Origin: Pseudomonas entomophila L48
GTDB taxonomy: Bacteria > Pseudomonadota > Gammaproteobacteria > Pseudomonadales > Pseudomonadaceae
DNA length: 64,000 nucleotides
NCBI RefSeq assembly: GCF_000026105.1
Contig: NC_008027.1
Location: forward strand, 2,558,001 to 2,622,000
Direction of reading: 5' to 3'
Of the stretch, positions 8,591 to 16,942 are shown piece after piece; within the stretch, counting starts at the first letter, position 1; each line of letters begins with the position of its first letter. Under the pieces are notes generated by a model. It was not told the origin of the DNA, ran no database searches, and worked only from the letters and a program-made list of their open reading frames with translations. The translations under genes and the position numbers were made by a program.

Positions 8591-9586
8591 TCAGGTGGGG
8601 CTGGGCTGGTAGCGCATCAACTGGCTGCCGGACTGCTCGAAGCGAAAAGGCACATGGACAAGGTCGCGCAGGCTTTCGCGGACCTGGGCTTGCCGCTCGG
8701 GCCTGACGAACAACAGCATGAAACCGCCACCGCCGGCCCCCAGCAGCTTGCCGCCAATGGCACCGGACGAGCGGGCGATGGTGTAGAGGTGGTCGATGTC
8801 TTGATTGCTGACCTGGCTGGACAGGTTCTTCTTGAGCAGCCAGCTGCAGTGCAGCAACTCGCCGAAGGCCTCCAGCGACCCTGGGCCCTGGAGGATGGCG
8901 AGTGCCTCGTCGACCATGGCATGGAGGCGGGTCAGCTCATCGAGACGCTTGCCCAGGTTGTCGATCTTCGACTGGGCAATCTTGGCCGCGATCCTGGAAA
9001 AGCCGGTGAAGAACAGCATCAGATGTGCTTGCAGCGCTTCGAGACGGGGCCTTGGCACTTCGGCCGGGGTGACGGTGAAGCCGCCTTCGCCGCGCAGGAA
9101 GTCGATACGGTTGAAGCCGCCGACCGCGGCGGCGATCTGGTCCTGCGACCCGACGCTCTCGCCGATGACCTGTTGCTCCACATGCTGGGCCAGCCTGGCC
9201 AGTGCTTCACGGGCGATAGGTTGGCCCTGCAATGCCTTCACTGCATGCAGCAGGCCGACGGTGAAGGAGGAACTGGAACCCATGCCCGAACGGGCCGGCA
9301 GGTCGCCGTCGACATGGATTTCCAGCCCGTCCTCGCAGCCCAGGTACTGCAAGACCGCGCGCACCGCGGGGTGTTCGATCTCGCGGGGGTGCATCACGTT
9401 CTCGATCCGTGAATAGGCAATTCGGAAGCGATGTTCGAAGAACGGCGGCAAGTGGCGGCAGCTGATATAGCAATACTTGTCGATGGCGGTGGACAGTACC
9501 GCGCCGCCATGGGCTGTGTACCAGGCGGGATAATCCGTGCCGCCGCCAAAGAACGAAATACGATAAGGCGTGCGGGTAATGATCAC
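8591..9586 (-). CDS. GHMP-family sugar kinase (HddA-like, heptose-7-phosphate 1-kinase type)
   Basis: A 331-residue GHMP kinase. It opens with ITRTPYRISFFGGGTDYP (residues 3-20), a sequence style typical of D-glycero-alpha-D-manno-heptose-7-phosphate kinases. The ATP loop is PARSGMGSSSSF (97-108) and the C-terminal motif is GGKLLGAGGGGF. It should phosphorylate the anomeric position of a sugar phosphate ahead of nucleotide activation by the next gene. I chose the GTG at 9584-9586 because GGGAG lies about 10 bases upstream and the product then begins at the conserved motif; a TTG eight codons upstream has no ribosome site. With HddC this would supply GDP-heptose; sedoheptulose isomerase and phosphatase would have to come from LPS-core genes elsewhere. 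Confidence 0.82.
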   Translation of the reverse strand: MIITRTPYRISFFGGGTDYPAWYTAHGGAVLSTAIDKYCYISCRHLPPFFEHRFRIAYSRIENVMHPREIEHPAVRAVLQYLGCEDGLEIHVDGDLPARSGMGSSSSFTVGLLHAVKALQGQPIAREALARLAQHVEQQVIGESVGSQDQIAAAVGGFNRIDFLRGEGGFTVTPAEVPRPRLEALQAHLMLFFTGFSRIAAKIAQSKIDNLGKRLDELTRLHAMVDEALAILQGPGSLEAFGELLHCSWLLKKNLSSQVSNQDIDHLYTIARSSGAIGGKLLGAGGGGFMLLFVRPERQAQVRESLRDLVHVPFRFEQSGSQLMRYQPSPT

Positions 9587-10000
9587 AGGCGAGCGACTCC
9601 CAATATACAACTGTGTATGTGGGGGCGTGATTCATTGTGCCGGCGGCTCACAATGCAAGCGCCATCCATTGCTGTTGTTACTTAGGCGAGTTCCCTGCCT
9701 AAGCGATGAAGTTATCATGTTGGTGTTATATAAAAAGCACTAGTCAACTTGAAGTTTACCTGCATCTTAATGGCGCGCTGAATGCCCAGCTTAGCAGGGC
9801 GGCAAGCCCATTTCGGCGCCGTTTGTCGGCAGGGTTAATGCGGCTTTTCCATGTGTTGGACACGTATTGCATCGCTGAAATCCGGTGCTATCGTAGAACT
9901 TCACCGCGCGCCTGGCAGGCAGGAAGTTTTCAGGTGAGAGGCTAGGGAAGCGTCAAGTTCTTGGTCCCACGGACAAGCAGGGAAGTAGGGGCGTTCGGTC
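9587..10000. promoter_or_regulatory. Divergent intergenic region between hddA-like gene and aminocyclitol-like operon
   Basis: About 410 bases separate the divergent heptose genes from the long plus-strand operon. No convincing gene is present; a 79-codon open frame in it has no recognisable features. The section 9700-9770 is clearly AT-richer than the rest of the block and is a natural place for promoters. A perfect 7+7 inverted repeat lies at 9681-9703 and is listed separately. Confidence 0.5.
9681..9703. promoter_or_regulatory. Inverted repeat, possible operator or hairpin
   Basis: CTTAGGC at 9681-9687 and GCCTAAG at 9697-9703 are perfectly complementary around a 9-base centre. They lie at the edge of the AT-rich part of the divergent region. 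Size and symmetry fit a dimeric repressor or activator site, but no regulator gene is encoded in the block. Confidence 0.4.
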
Positions 10001-11059
10001 ATGACTGATAATATTCAGTTTATTCAGCTTAAAAGTGCCTGTAGTGATCCGGTGACCCATGCCGAACTACCGCGCGCTATATACATCGAGTTGACGGACC
10101 GCTGTAACCTGGTCTGCCCGATGTGTCGCTGCAGCCCGGTCAAAGGCAATATCCTGCCGCTGCCGATGTTCAAGGAAATGGCGGCCGCGCTGTTTCCCAC
10201 CGCCGAGTTCGTCGACCTGCGTGGTTGGGGCGAAAGCACCATCGTGCCCGGCTTTCTCGACTACCTGGACGTGGCCCTGGGCTATCCGGTCAAGCTCAAG
10301 CTGATTACCAACGCGGTGGTGCGTAAACCGCAGCTGTGGCAGCGCCTGGGGCACGAGGGCATCACCGTTGGCGTCTCGTTCGACGCCGCCACGGCGCCGC
10401 TGTTTCGTGAACTGCGTGGTGGCGCTGACCTTCGGCAGGTGCTGGGCAACCTGTGCCTGCTCACCGAGGCGCAGCGCGAGGCCGGGCATGACCCGGCGGA
10501 AAAACTTTACCTGTGCGTGACCGTCAGCGGGCGCAACCTTGACGAACTCGAAACCATCATCTCCCTGGGTATGGAGCTGGGCGTGCGCCGGTTCAAGTTC
10601 GAACCGCTGTGGGCGCCCGACGAAGATCCCAACCGCCTGGAGTTCCACACTGAGAAGGTCGCCACGGTGATGGCCCGGCTCGGTCAATTGCAACGCCAGC
10701 ACCACCTGCAACTCGAACTGTCGGCGGCGCTGTCCGCAGCCAGCATCCAGCACCACGCCGTGAACAAGGTCTGCATCCACCCCTGGCAATACCTCTACAT
10801 CAACAGCCGTGGGCGTCTGGGTTTCTGCGACCACCTCAACGGCCGCGACGAGTTCACCTTCGGCGACTGGCAGCAGGGTGGTTTCGCGGCCTTCTGGAAC
10901 GGCCCAGAGATGCGCCAGTTGCGCGCCGAGCATCACCAGCGCCTGGGCGGGCCGGCCATCAAGCAGTGTGCCGATTGCAACTGGTGCTACGAGCGCCGCT
11001 ACATGGACCTGGAAGACTGGCTGGAGCCTGAGTGGGCCAACTACAGGGTGACCCTATGA
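10001..11059 (+). CDS. Radical SAM protein with SPASM/twitch-like C-terminus (BtrN-like candidate dehydrogenase)
   Basis: A 352-residue radical SAM enzyme. The 4Fe-4S/SAM motif CNLVCPMC has cysteines at 35, 39 and 42. A C-terminal auxiliary set is at Cys258, Cys276, Cys323, Cys326 and Cys329 (CX17C, then CX2CX2C), ending CNWCYERRYMD. The CX17C plus CX2C layout is like the twitch auxiliary cluster I recall for BtrN, the 2-deoxy-scyllo-inosamine dehydrogenase of butirosin biosynthesis, though this protein is longer. With a DOI-synthase-like and an aminotransferase gene in the same operon, oxidation of an aminocyclitol C-OH is the leading guess. A different radical SAM reaction (epimerisation, methylthiolation) cannot be excluded. 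First gene of the operon; its stop overlaps the next ATG. Confidence 0.8.
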   Translation: MTDNIQFIQLKSACSDPVTHAELPRAIYIELTDRCNLVCPMCRCSPVKGNILPLPMFKEMAAALFPTAEFVDLRGWGESTIVPGFLDYLDVALGYPVKLKLITNAVVRKPQLWQRLGHEGITVGVSFDAATAPLFRELRGGADLRQVLGNLCLLTEAQREAGHDPAEKLYLCVTVSGRNLDELETIISLGMELGVRRFKFEPLWAPDEDPNRLEFHTEKVATVMARLGQLQRQHHLQLELSAALSAASIQHHAVNKVCIHPWQYLYINSRGRLGFCDHLNGRDEFTFGDWQQGGFAAFWNGPEMRQLRAEHHQRLGGPAIKQCADCNWCYERRYMDLEDWLEPEWANYRVTL

Positions 11060-11877
11060 ACCTTCGCGACATGACCCTCGACCCACCCTGGCTGGCGAAC
11101 TTCTACGACCCGGCCTTGTTCGATGCCAGCGCCGGGGACGCCGACTCCGCCAACACCATCGCCTGGTACCGCGAGCAACTGCGTGGGCCCGCGCGCCAGG
11201 TGCTGGACATCGGTTGCGGCACCGGGCGCCTGGCCCTGCCGCTGCTGGAGGATGGCCACCGGGTGCACGGGGTGGATATCAGCGAGGCGATGCTGGGCTA
11301 CCTGGCGGCCAAGGCTGGGGCCCTCGCGCCACAGGTCAGGGCCCGTTTGAGCTGGGCTCACGGCAGCGTGCTTGATGAACCCCTGCGGGAGACTTTCGAC
11401 GCCCTGGTGGCCGCCGATGATTTCGTGACCCATTTCGACCGCGACCAGTTGCAGCGCTTCATGGCGATCGCCCATGCCGCGCTGCGCCCCGGCGGCCAGT
11501 TGCTGACTGATATGCGCGAACGCGCGGCGGCCCGCCTTGCGGCGGCTGCAGCACCATTCCCCAAGCCGATGCAGAGCCACGGCCTGTCAGGAGGCATCGC
11601 CAGTGAGCAGGGGCAGTTGCATGTGGCGATGATGGGGTGGGAGGAATACGACCCCGAAAGCCGCTGGCTGGTCAGCCACCAGCTGTACAGTTTCATCGAT
11701 AGCCAGGGGCGCGAAGCGCGGCGTGACTGGAAGACCATTCGCCAGCGCAACCACAGCAATGCCGAACTGGTCGAAGCCGCGCAGCGGGCGGGTTTCGCGG
11801 TCGAGCGCATCATCGGGCGCGACCTTGATGGCGTGCCGGGCGAACAGGGCGGGTTCTTTCAGTTGGTACGCCCATGA
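11056..11877 (+). CDS. Class I SAM-dependent methyltransferase
   Basis: A 273-residue protein. The SAM-binding motif VLDIGCGTGRLALPLL is near residues 49-64, motif II GVDISEAML follows, and AALRPGGQLLTDM is the usual post-II segment. It fits a small-molecule N- or O-methyltransferase and not an rRNA methylase. Its ATG overlaps the radical SAM stop (ATGA) and its stop overlaps the next ATG, so it is an integral member of the operon. The likely acceptor is the sugar or cyclitol product; the position is unknown. Confidence 0.85.
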   Translation: MNLRDMTLDPPWLANFYDPALFDASAGDADSANTIAWYREQLRGPARQVLDIGCGTGRLALPLLEDGHRVHGVDISEAMLGYLAAKAGALAPQVRARLSWAHGSVLDEPLRETFDALVAADDFVTHFDRDQLQRFMAIAHAALRPGGQLLTDMRERAAARLAAAAAPFPKPMQSHGLSGGIASEQGQLHVAMMGWEEYDPESRWLVSHQLYSFIDSQGREARRDWKTIRQRNHSNAELVEAAQRAGFAVERIIGRDLDGVPGEQGGFFQLVRP

Positions 11878-12965
11878 AGCCTGCGCTGGAGCTGATCTGG
11901 GTGGTGCCCTCGCTGGCCAGCTTGGGCGGCAGTGAATATGCGGCCGTGACCTTTGCCCGGCTGGTGGCTGGCGACGGTCATCGTGTGCGCTTGCTCACCG
12001 GGCCTGAAGTGCACCCGGCATGGCGAGCCCTGTTGCAGGTCGAGGGCCTGAGCGTGGTTCAGGATCCGCACGGCAGCGCGACGGCGATGGCCGACACGTT
12101 GGCGTGCCTGCTGGCGGCACGGCCCGCCGACCTGATCCAGTTCATGCCCATCGAAGCCCATTGCCTAGCGTGGCTGGACCGGCGCACGGCGGTGCCGGTC
12201 ATCGGTTGGGAACCCACCGACCTGAGCCCCCGATGCTGGTGGCTGCCAAACACCTTGAGACAACGCCTCCATGAGCTCGACGGGCTGTTGGTGCTCAACC
12301 CCGATGCAGCCATTCATGCCCACGAACACTACGCCTACCGTGGGAGCGTCAGCGTACTGGCCAACACCTTGCTCAGTGTGCCTGCCAAGGTTTCGGCGCC
12401 CCGCGAGCTGGGGCAGGTGGTGGGGTGCATTTCGCGCCTGTCGGCGGAAAAGGGCCTGGAGTTCCTGCTGGCGGCCTTCGCCTTGCTGCTTGAGCGCTGC
12501 CCACGCGCCACCTTGCGCCTCTGGGGCGAAGGCGAGGACCAGGCGCGCCTGGAAAACCTGGCGCGGATGCTGGGCATCGAGGCATCGGTGGACTTTGCCG
12601 GCGGCTTCGAACCTTTTGGCGGCATCGATGACGTGGCTGCGAGCGCCGATGTGTTCGTGCTGAGCTCACTGTTCGAAGGCGCGCCGGTCGCGCTCCTGGA
12701 GCTGGCGGCCAGGGGCCGGCCGCTGGTGGCCTCGGCGACCAGCGGTGCCCGCTGGGTGTGCGGGCAGGCATACCCGTGGCTGACGGCGGTCGGCGATACC
12801 CGCGCCATGGCCGATGCCCTGGCGGATGCACTGAACGGCCAAGGGCGGTCGACCCTGGGGGCGCAGTTGCGCCAACGCTTCGAGCAGCAGTTTGCCCCGT
12901 CCCAGGCACTGGCCACCTTGAACGCGGCCTATGCCCGTGTGCTGGCGACAGGCCTGCGGCCATGA
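11874..12965 (+). CDS. GT4-family glycosyltransferase
   Basis: A 363-residue GT-B fold glycosyltransferase. A glycine-rich N-terminal loop (SLASLGGSEY, about 14-23) is present, and the C-terminal half contains ISRLSAEKGLEFL. The retaining-enzyme EX7E-type motif appears as LFEGAPVALLELAA. In 2-deoxystreptamine pathways the enzyme that attaches GlcNAc to the cyclitol (BtrM/NeoM/KanF) is also a GT4 enzyme, and the next gene here is a PIG-L deacetylase, the enzyme that normally follows it. That role is inference from neighbourhood. Start and stop overlap the adjacent genes by four bases. Confidence 0.85.
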   Translation: MKPALELIWVVPSLASLGGSEYAAVTFARLVAGDGHRVRLLTGPEVHPAWRALLQVEGLSVVQDPHGSATAMADTLACLLAARPADLIQFMPIEAHCLAWLDRRTAVPVIGWEPTDLSPRCWWLPNTLRQRLHELDGLLVLNPDAAIHAHEHYAYRGSVSVLANTLLSVPAKVSAPRELGQVVGCISRLSAEKGLEFLLAAFALLLERCPRATLRLWGEGEDQARLENLARMLGIEASVDFAGGFEPFGGIDDVAASADVFVLSSLFEGAPVALLELAARGRPLVASATSGARWVCGQAYPWLTAVGDTRAMADALADALNGQGRSTLGAQLRQRFEQQFAPSQALATLNAAYARVLATGLRP

Positions 12966-13669
12966 GCAGCCGGGGCGATGCCTGGCTGCTGTCGCCCCAC
13001 TGCGACGACATCGCCTATTCGCTGGCGGGGCGCTTGCTGAGCGGGACGGAGCGAGGGCCGGGCGTGCGCCTGCTGACGATCTTTTCCCAGAGCCGGTTCG
13101 CCCCATACGCGCCGACGCTCAATACCCAGGCGCAGATTTCCAGCTGGCGCCAGGCTGAAGAAGCACGTTTCTGCGCCGCGCTACACCTTGCCCACGAGAG
13201 CCTGGACCTGGCCGAAGCCCCGCTGCGTGGCTATCCCGATGTCGATTCGCTGTTCATCGTCGACGGCGTGATACCGGACGACCCGGCGCTCGAACACCTG
13301 GAGCAGCAGTTGCGCCAACGCCTGGCCCAGGCCCGCCCGGCCAGGGTCTATGCGCCACTGGGGGTAGGCGGGCACATCGACCACCTGCTCACGCGCAGGG
13401 CGGCGCAACGGGTGTTCGCCGATATCTGCCCGCTGCTGCTCTATGAAGACTTGCCCTATGCCGGCGAGTTGTCGGCAGGCGCGCTGGCACACCAGTTGGC
13501 GCGCACCGCCCGGGGTTTGCGGCCCTTGCTTACGCCGTTGGCGGACTGGCTGCCGGAAAAACTCAGGCACCTGGCCGGTTATGCCTCCCAGGTGGCGGAA
13601 AAAGACCTGGCCTCGGTGGCAACCCATGCTCATTTGATCGGAGGTGAACGTGTCTGGACCCTTGGCTGA
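12962..13669 (+). CDS. PIG-L/LmbE-family N-acetylglucosaminyl deacetylase
   Basis: A 235-residue zinc-dependent deacetylase. The metal-binding motif SPHCDD (His13, Asp15, Asp16) is near the N-terminus and a second metal ligand is in GVGGHIDH. Members remove the N-acetyl group from GlcNAc-containing conjugates; BtrD/NeoD do this on N-acetylparomamine in aminoglycoside pathways. The ATG at 12962 overlaps the preceding glycosyltransferase stop. The 3' end overlaps the next gene by about 20 bases. Placed directly after a GT4 gene, it suggests transfer of GlcNAc followed by deacetylation. Confidence 0.88.
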   Translation: MSSRGDAWLLSPHCDDIAYSLAGRLLSGTERGPGVRLLTIFSQSRFAPYAPTLNTQAQISSWRQAEEARFCAALHLAHESLDLAEAPLRGYPDVDSLFIVDGVIPDDPALEHLEQQLRQRLAQARPARVYAPLGVGGHIDHLLTRRAAQRVFADICPLLLYEDLPYAGELSAGALAHQLARTARGLRPLLTPLADWLPEKLRHLAGYASQVAEKDLASVATHAHLIGGERVWTLG

Positions 13670-14459
13670 TATCTGTATCCTGACCTTCGCCGTGGACCGC
13701 CCGCAGGCGTTGGCGCGCTGTATCGCCAGTGTCGCCGCGCAGCAGGGCGGCCTGCGTGTCGAGCATCGCATCCTGTCCGAGCGGGCCATGGCACTGCGCT
13801 CGCATCCAGCCTTGGTGGGGTGGCGTGAGTGGGTGGTGTGGCAGCCGCTCGAAGGGCAGCCTTTCCAGGGCGCTTCCTCGCAGCGCATGGCACGCCTGCG
13901 GGCCGCGGCGTTGGCCCAGGTGGAGCAGCCGCTGGTGGCGTTCCTCGATGATGACAACGCACTCGAACCTGAGCACCTGCAGACCCTCTGCCAGTGCCTG
14001 GAAGACCCGCAAATGCAGGCGGCCCACGCCTGGCGCCAGATCCTCAACCCGGACGGCACGCCGTTCCCGTTCACCCATTACCCCTGGCACGACGATCCGG
14101 TGGTGGCCAACAGGATGTACCGCTGGGGCCTGGCCCATGGCGTGTTCAGCCCCGGCAGCCCGGTGATGCACGACGGCGTGCGCGGCCCCGAGGAGCCCGA
14201 CAGCTGCGCCACCGTGGACATGAACGAATGGCTGTTCCGCACCGAGTGCCTGCGCCGCCTGGGCTTCGACGAGCGCTTCAGCCAGCGCGAAGTGGACCTG
14301 CGGGTCGGTGAAGACGACAAACTGTTCCAGCGGGTGCGCGAGCAAGGGGTGAAGTTTGCCTGCTCCGAGCGCGCCACCGTGCGCTACTACCTGGGCGGGG
14401 TGTCCAACCTGCGCCAGACCAGCGGCCCGACCCAGGCCAGCGCCGGGGTCCACCCATGA
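13650..14459 (+). CDS. GT2-family glycosyltransferase
   Basis: A 269-residue GT-A fold inverting glycosyltransferase. The product opens with DICILTFAVDRPQAL, which is typical of GT2. The metal/nucleotide DXD-type motif is AFLDDDN (Asp100-102), and a catalytic-region acidic cluster is EVDLRVGEDDKLF. I chose the GTG at 13650 because GGAGG lies five bases before it; a GTG two codons earlier overlaps that ribosome site. It could add the heptose or another sugar made by the flanking genes; donor and acceptor are unknown. Its stop overlaps the next ATG. Confidence 0.82.
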   Translation: MSGPLADICILTFAVDRPQALARCIASVAAQQGGLRVEHRILSERAMALRSHPALVGWREWVVWQPLEGQPFQGASSQRMARLRAAALAQVEQPLVAFLDDDNALEPEHLQTLCQCLEDPQMQAAHAWRQILNPDGTPFPFTHYPWHDDPVVANRMYRWGLAHGVFSPGSPVMHDGVRGPEEPDSCATVDMNEWLFRTECLRRLGFDERFSQREVDLRVGEDDKLFQRVREQGVKFACSERATVRYYLGGVSNLRQTSGPTQASAGVHP

Positions 14460-15730
14460 GCGGGCTTGCCTTGTTCGGTGGCACCCCGGTGCACAGCCAG
14501 GCCTGGCCGCAATGGCCGCAGTCCACGGTCAAAAGCGAGCGCGCCCTGCTCACGGTGATGCGCAGCGGGCGTTGGTCGGTCAGCGGCCTGGAGACCGACG
14601 GCAGCCCGACCTGGGACCAGCGCTTCGCCGAGGCCTTTGCCCATTACAACGGCGTGCGCCACTGCGTGCCCACGGCCAATGGCACCAGTGCCCTGATGGC
14701 GGCCATGCAGGCCCTGGGCATCGGCGCCGGGGACGAGGTGATCGTCCCGGGGCTGACCTGGGTGGCCTGTGCCAGCGCGGTCCTGGCGATCAACGCGGTG
14801 CCGGTCATCGTCGATATCGACCCCCACTCTCTGTGCCTCGATCCCCGTGCGGTGGAGGCGGCGATCGGCCCGCGCACCCGGGCGATCATGGTGGTGCACT
14901 TGTACAACGCCATCGCCGACCTCGACGCGCTGCTGCCGATGGCCCGCCGCCACGGCCTGCACCTGATCGAGGATTGCGCCCAGGCCCATGGCGCCCAGTG
15001 GCGGGGGCGGCATGTGGGCACGCTCGGTGCGGTCGGCACCTTCAGCATGCAGAACGGCAAGGTCCTGACCAGCGGCGAGGGCGGCGCCTGCATCTGCGAC
15101 GACCCCGCCTTGGCCGAGCGCATCTTTCGCCTGCGCGCGGATGGTCGGCAGCGGGTCACCGATTCGGTCCCGGCGGGCTACATGACGCTGGAGGAGGGCG
15201 GTCGGGGCTTTGCCCAGAATGCCTGTCTCAGCGAACCCCAGGCGGCGATCCTGCTCAGCCGCCTGGAAGACCTGGACCATGAAAACGCCCAGCGCGCCCG
15301 CCAGGCCCAGCGCTTGCGCCTGTTCCTCCAGGAGATCGGCGGGTTCGCTTTCCAGCAGACCGCCGAAGGCACCGAGCGAACCACCCTGTACCATTTTCCG
15401 GTGCGCCTGGAGGGCCCTGAGTTCGAGGGTGTGCCGGTAGAGCAAGTATGCCGGGCTCTGTCCGCCGAACTGGGCTGCTGGGTGCACCCGCCTTATCCGC
15501 CGATGGATGCCTTCGCGGTGCTTGCGCCCGGCCACTCCCAGCGCCTGTTGACGGCCCCGTGGGTGCCGCAACCGCTGCGTCGCGCCCAGGCCGCGCATCG
15601 CCAGCACGTGATGCTGGCCCATTGGTTGTTCCTCGCCGATGACCAGGCCATGGTCCATGTCGCGCAGGCGTTCGCCAAGGTCAAGGAGCACGCGCACGAA
15701 CTGCGTGCGGGCCAAGGAGAAGGGCTATGA
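14456..15730 (+). CDS. DegT/DnrJ/EryC1 PLP aminotransferase, (deoxy-)scyllo-inosose aminotransferase type
   Basis: A 424-residue PLP enzyme. The PLP lysine is in SMQNGKVLTSGEGG (Lys202) and the pyridine-binding Asp is in IEDCAQAHGA (Asp173). The unusual SMQ..KVLTSGEGG context is the one I associate with L-glutamine:scyllo-inosose and 2-deoxy-scyllo-inosose aminotransferases (StsC, BtrS/RbmB). Sugar-nucleotide aminotransferases usually have a different sequence around the lysine. The next gene encodes a DOI-synthase-like cyclase, which would make its substrate. It overlaps both neighbours by four bases. Confidence 0.88.
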   Translation: MSGLALFGGTPVHSQAWPQWPQSTVKSERALLTVMRSGRWSVSGLETDGSPTWDQRFAEAFAHYNGVRHCVPTANGTSALMAAMQALGIGAGDEVIVPGLTWVACASAVLAINAVPVIVDIDPHSLCLDPRAVEAAIGPRTRAIMVVHLYNAIADLDALLPMARRHGLHLIEDCAQAHGAQWRGRHVGTLGAVGTFSMQNGKVLTSGEGGACICDDPALAERIFRLRADGRQRVTDSVPAGYMTLEEGGRGFAQNACLSEPQAAILLSRLEDLDHENAQRARQAQRLRLFLQEIGGFAFQQTAEGTERTTLYHFPVRLEGPEFEGVPVEQVCRALSAELGCWVHPPYPPMDAFAVLAPGHSQRLLTAPWVPQPLRRAQAAHRQHVMLAHWLFLADDQAMVHVAQAFAKVKEHAHELRAGQGEGL

Positions 15731-16905
15731 ACTCGCTTCTGCAGGATATGCCGGCGCGGAGATCGATCCAGGAGCAGCCGGTACGGACCCTGGACTTCCG
15801 CTTCGGTGAGCAGCGCATGGAAATGCTGCTGGGCTACTGCTTCACCGATCAAATTGCCCAGCGGGTCAGCGAGCAGGCCGCGCATGTCCTGCTGGTGGCT
15901 GATCGACGGGTCTACGAACTATGGGGGGCGCCGTTGCTCGCGGCCCTGCAACGCCACCTGCCGGTGACCTGCCTGTTGGTGGAGGCGATCGAGGCGGCCA
16001 AGACCCTCGGCGTGCTGCAGGATCTGCTCGACCAGGCCGTGGCCGCTGGCGCGACCCGGCGCTCCGTGGTGGTGGCGTTCGGCGGCGGCCTGACTGGCAA
16101 CCTGGCCGGGATGCTGGCCGGGTTGCTGTACCGTGGCATTCGCCTGGTGCACATCCCGACCACGCTGCTGGCGATGTCCGACTCGGTGCTGTCGCAGAAG
16201 CAGGCGGTCAACGGCAGCGCCGCGAAGAACATGTACGGCCTGTACCACCCGGCAAGCCTGTGCTGCGTCGATGTGCAGTACCTGCAGAGCCTGCCGGCGC
16301 CGGCGTTCTCCGCCGGGGTGGTGGAGCTGTGCAAGAACGGCCTGGCCTTCGATGCCGCGACCGTGCCAGCGCTTGAACGCCTGGCGGCGGACACCACGCC
16401 GGCCGGCTGGATCGAGCTGGTCCAGCTGGGGATCCAGGCCAAGCAGCAATTGCTGCTGGACGACCCGCTGGAACACGACCTGGGCGTGGTGCTGGAGTAT
16501 GGGCACACCGTCGGCCATGCCCTGGAGCTGGAGACCGGCACCCTGACCCACGGCCATGCGGTCGGTCTGGGGATGCTGGTGGCCGCTGCCATCGCCCGCG
16601 AGCGTGGCTGGCTCAGCGAACAGGAAGAACACCTGCATGCGCAGCTGCTGCTGCGCTGCGGCGCGCCCCTGAGCCTGGAGAACCTGCCGGCGTTCGACCA
16701 GGTAATGGCGCGCGTCCGCCAGGACAACAAGCGCGGGCGCATTCGCCTGAATGCCGGGCAATACCCTTTCGTGCTGCTGCGCGGCATCGGCCAGCCCGCC
16801 ATGAGCCAGGGCCAGCCGCTGGTGGGGGTGGACGAGGGCGAGATCCGCCGCGCCTACGCCAAGTTGCAGGCGGGCTACTACAGCGCGCTGCGCGTTGCCG
16901 AGTAG
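15727..16905 (+). CDS. 2-deoxy-scyllo-inosose synthase-like sugar phosphate cyclase
   Basis: A 392-residue member of the dehydroquinate-synthase fold. The NAD loop is GGGLTGN (119-125), followed by HIPTTLLAMSDSVLSQKQAVN (142-162), VVELCKN with Glu200, EYGHTVGHALE (257-267), and a C-terminal DNKRGRIRL with GIGQPAM. Dehydroquinate synthases have DSSVGGK..VN and a GVxGD NAD loop. DSVLSxKQAVN with GLTGN and the DNKRG/GxPAM tail is the pattern of 2-deoxy-scyllo-inosose synthases (BtrC family), which cyclise glucose-6-phosphate to the carbocycle of aminoglycosides. I am fairly sure of the subfamily; activity on another sugar phosphate is possible. The ATG overlaps the aminotransferase stop. Confidence 0.85.
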   Translation: MNSLLQDMPARRSIQEQPVRTLDFRFGEQRMEMLLGYCFTDQIAQRVSEQAAHVLLVADRRVYELWGAPLLAALQRHLPVTCLLVEAIEAAKTLGVLQDLLDQAVAAGATRRSVVVAFGGGLTGNLAGMLAGLLYRGIRLVHIPTTLLAMSDSVLSQKQAVNGSAAKNMYGLYHPASLCCVDVQYLQSLPAPAFSAGVVELCKNGLAFDAATVPALERLAADTTPAGWIELVQLGIQAKQQLLLDDPLEHDLGVVLEYGHTVGHALELETGTLTHGHAVGLGMLVAAAIARERGWLSEQEEHLHAQLLLRCGAPLSLENLPAFDQVMARVRQDNKRGRIRLNAGQYPFVLLRGIGQPAMSQGQPLVGVDEGEIRRAYAKLQAGYYSALRVAE

Positions 16906-16942
16906 ACCTTTCCGACCACCGCTCGCGATAAGGAATGTCGTG

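Noticed and set aside
9706..9945. 79-codon open frame in the divergent region before the radical SAM gene
   Set aside because: No ribosome site, no recognisable sequence, and composition unlike the neighbouring genes; better explained as promoter DNA.
15727..16905. Calling the cyclase gene a housekeeping 3-dehydroquinate synthase (aroB)
   Set aside because: The NAD loop GGGLTGN, DSVLSQKQAVN and the DNKRG/GQPAM tail differ from AroB (which has DSSVGGK), and the genomic context is a glycoside operon.
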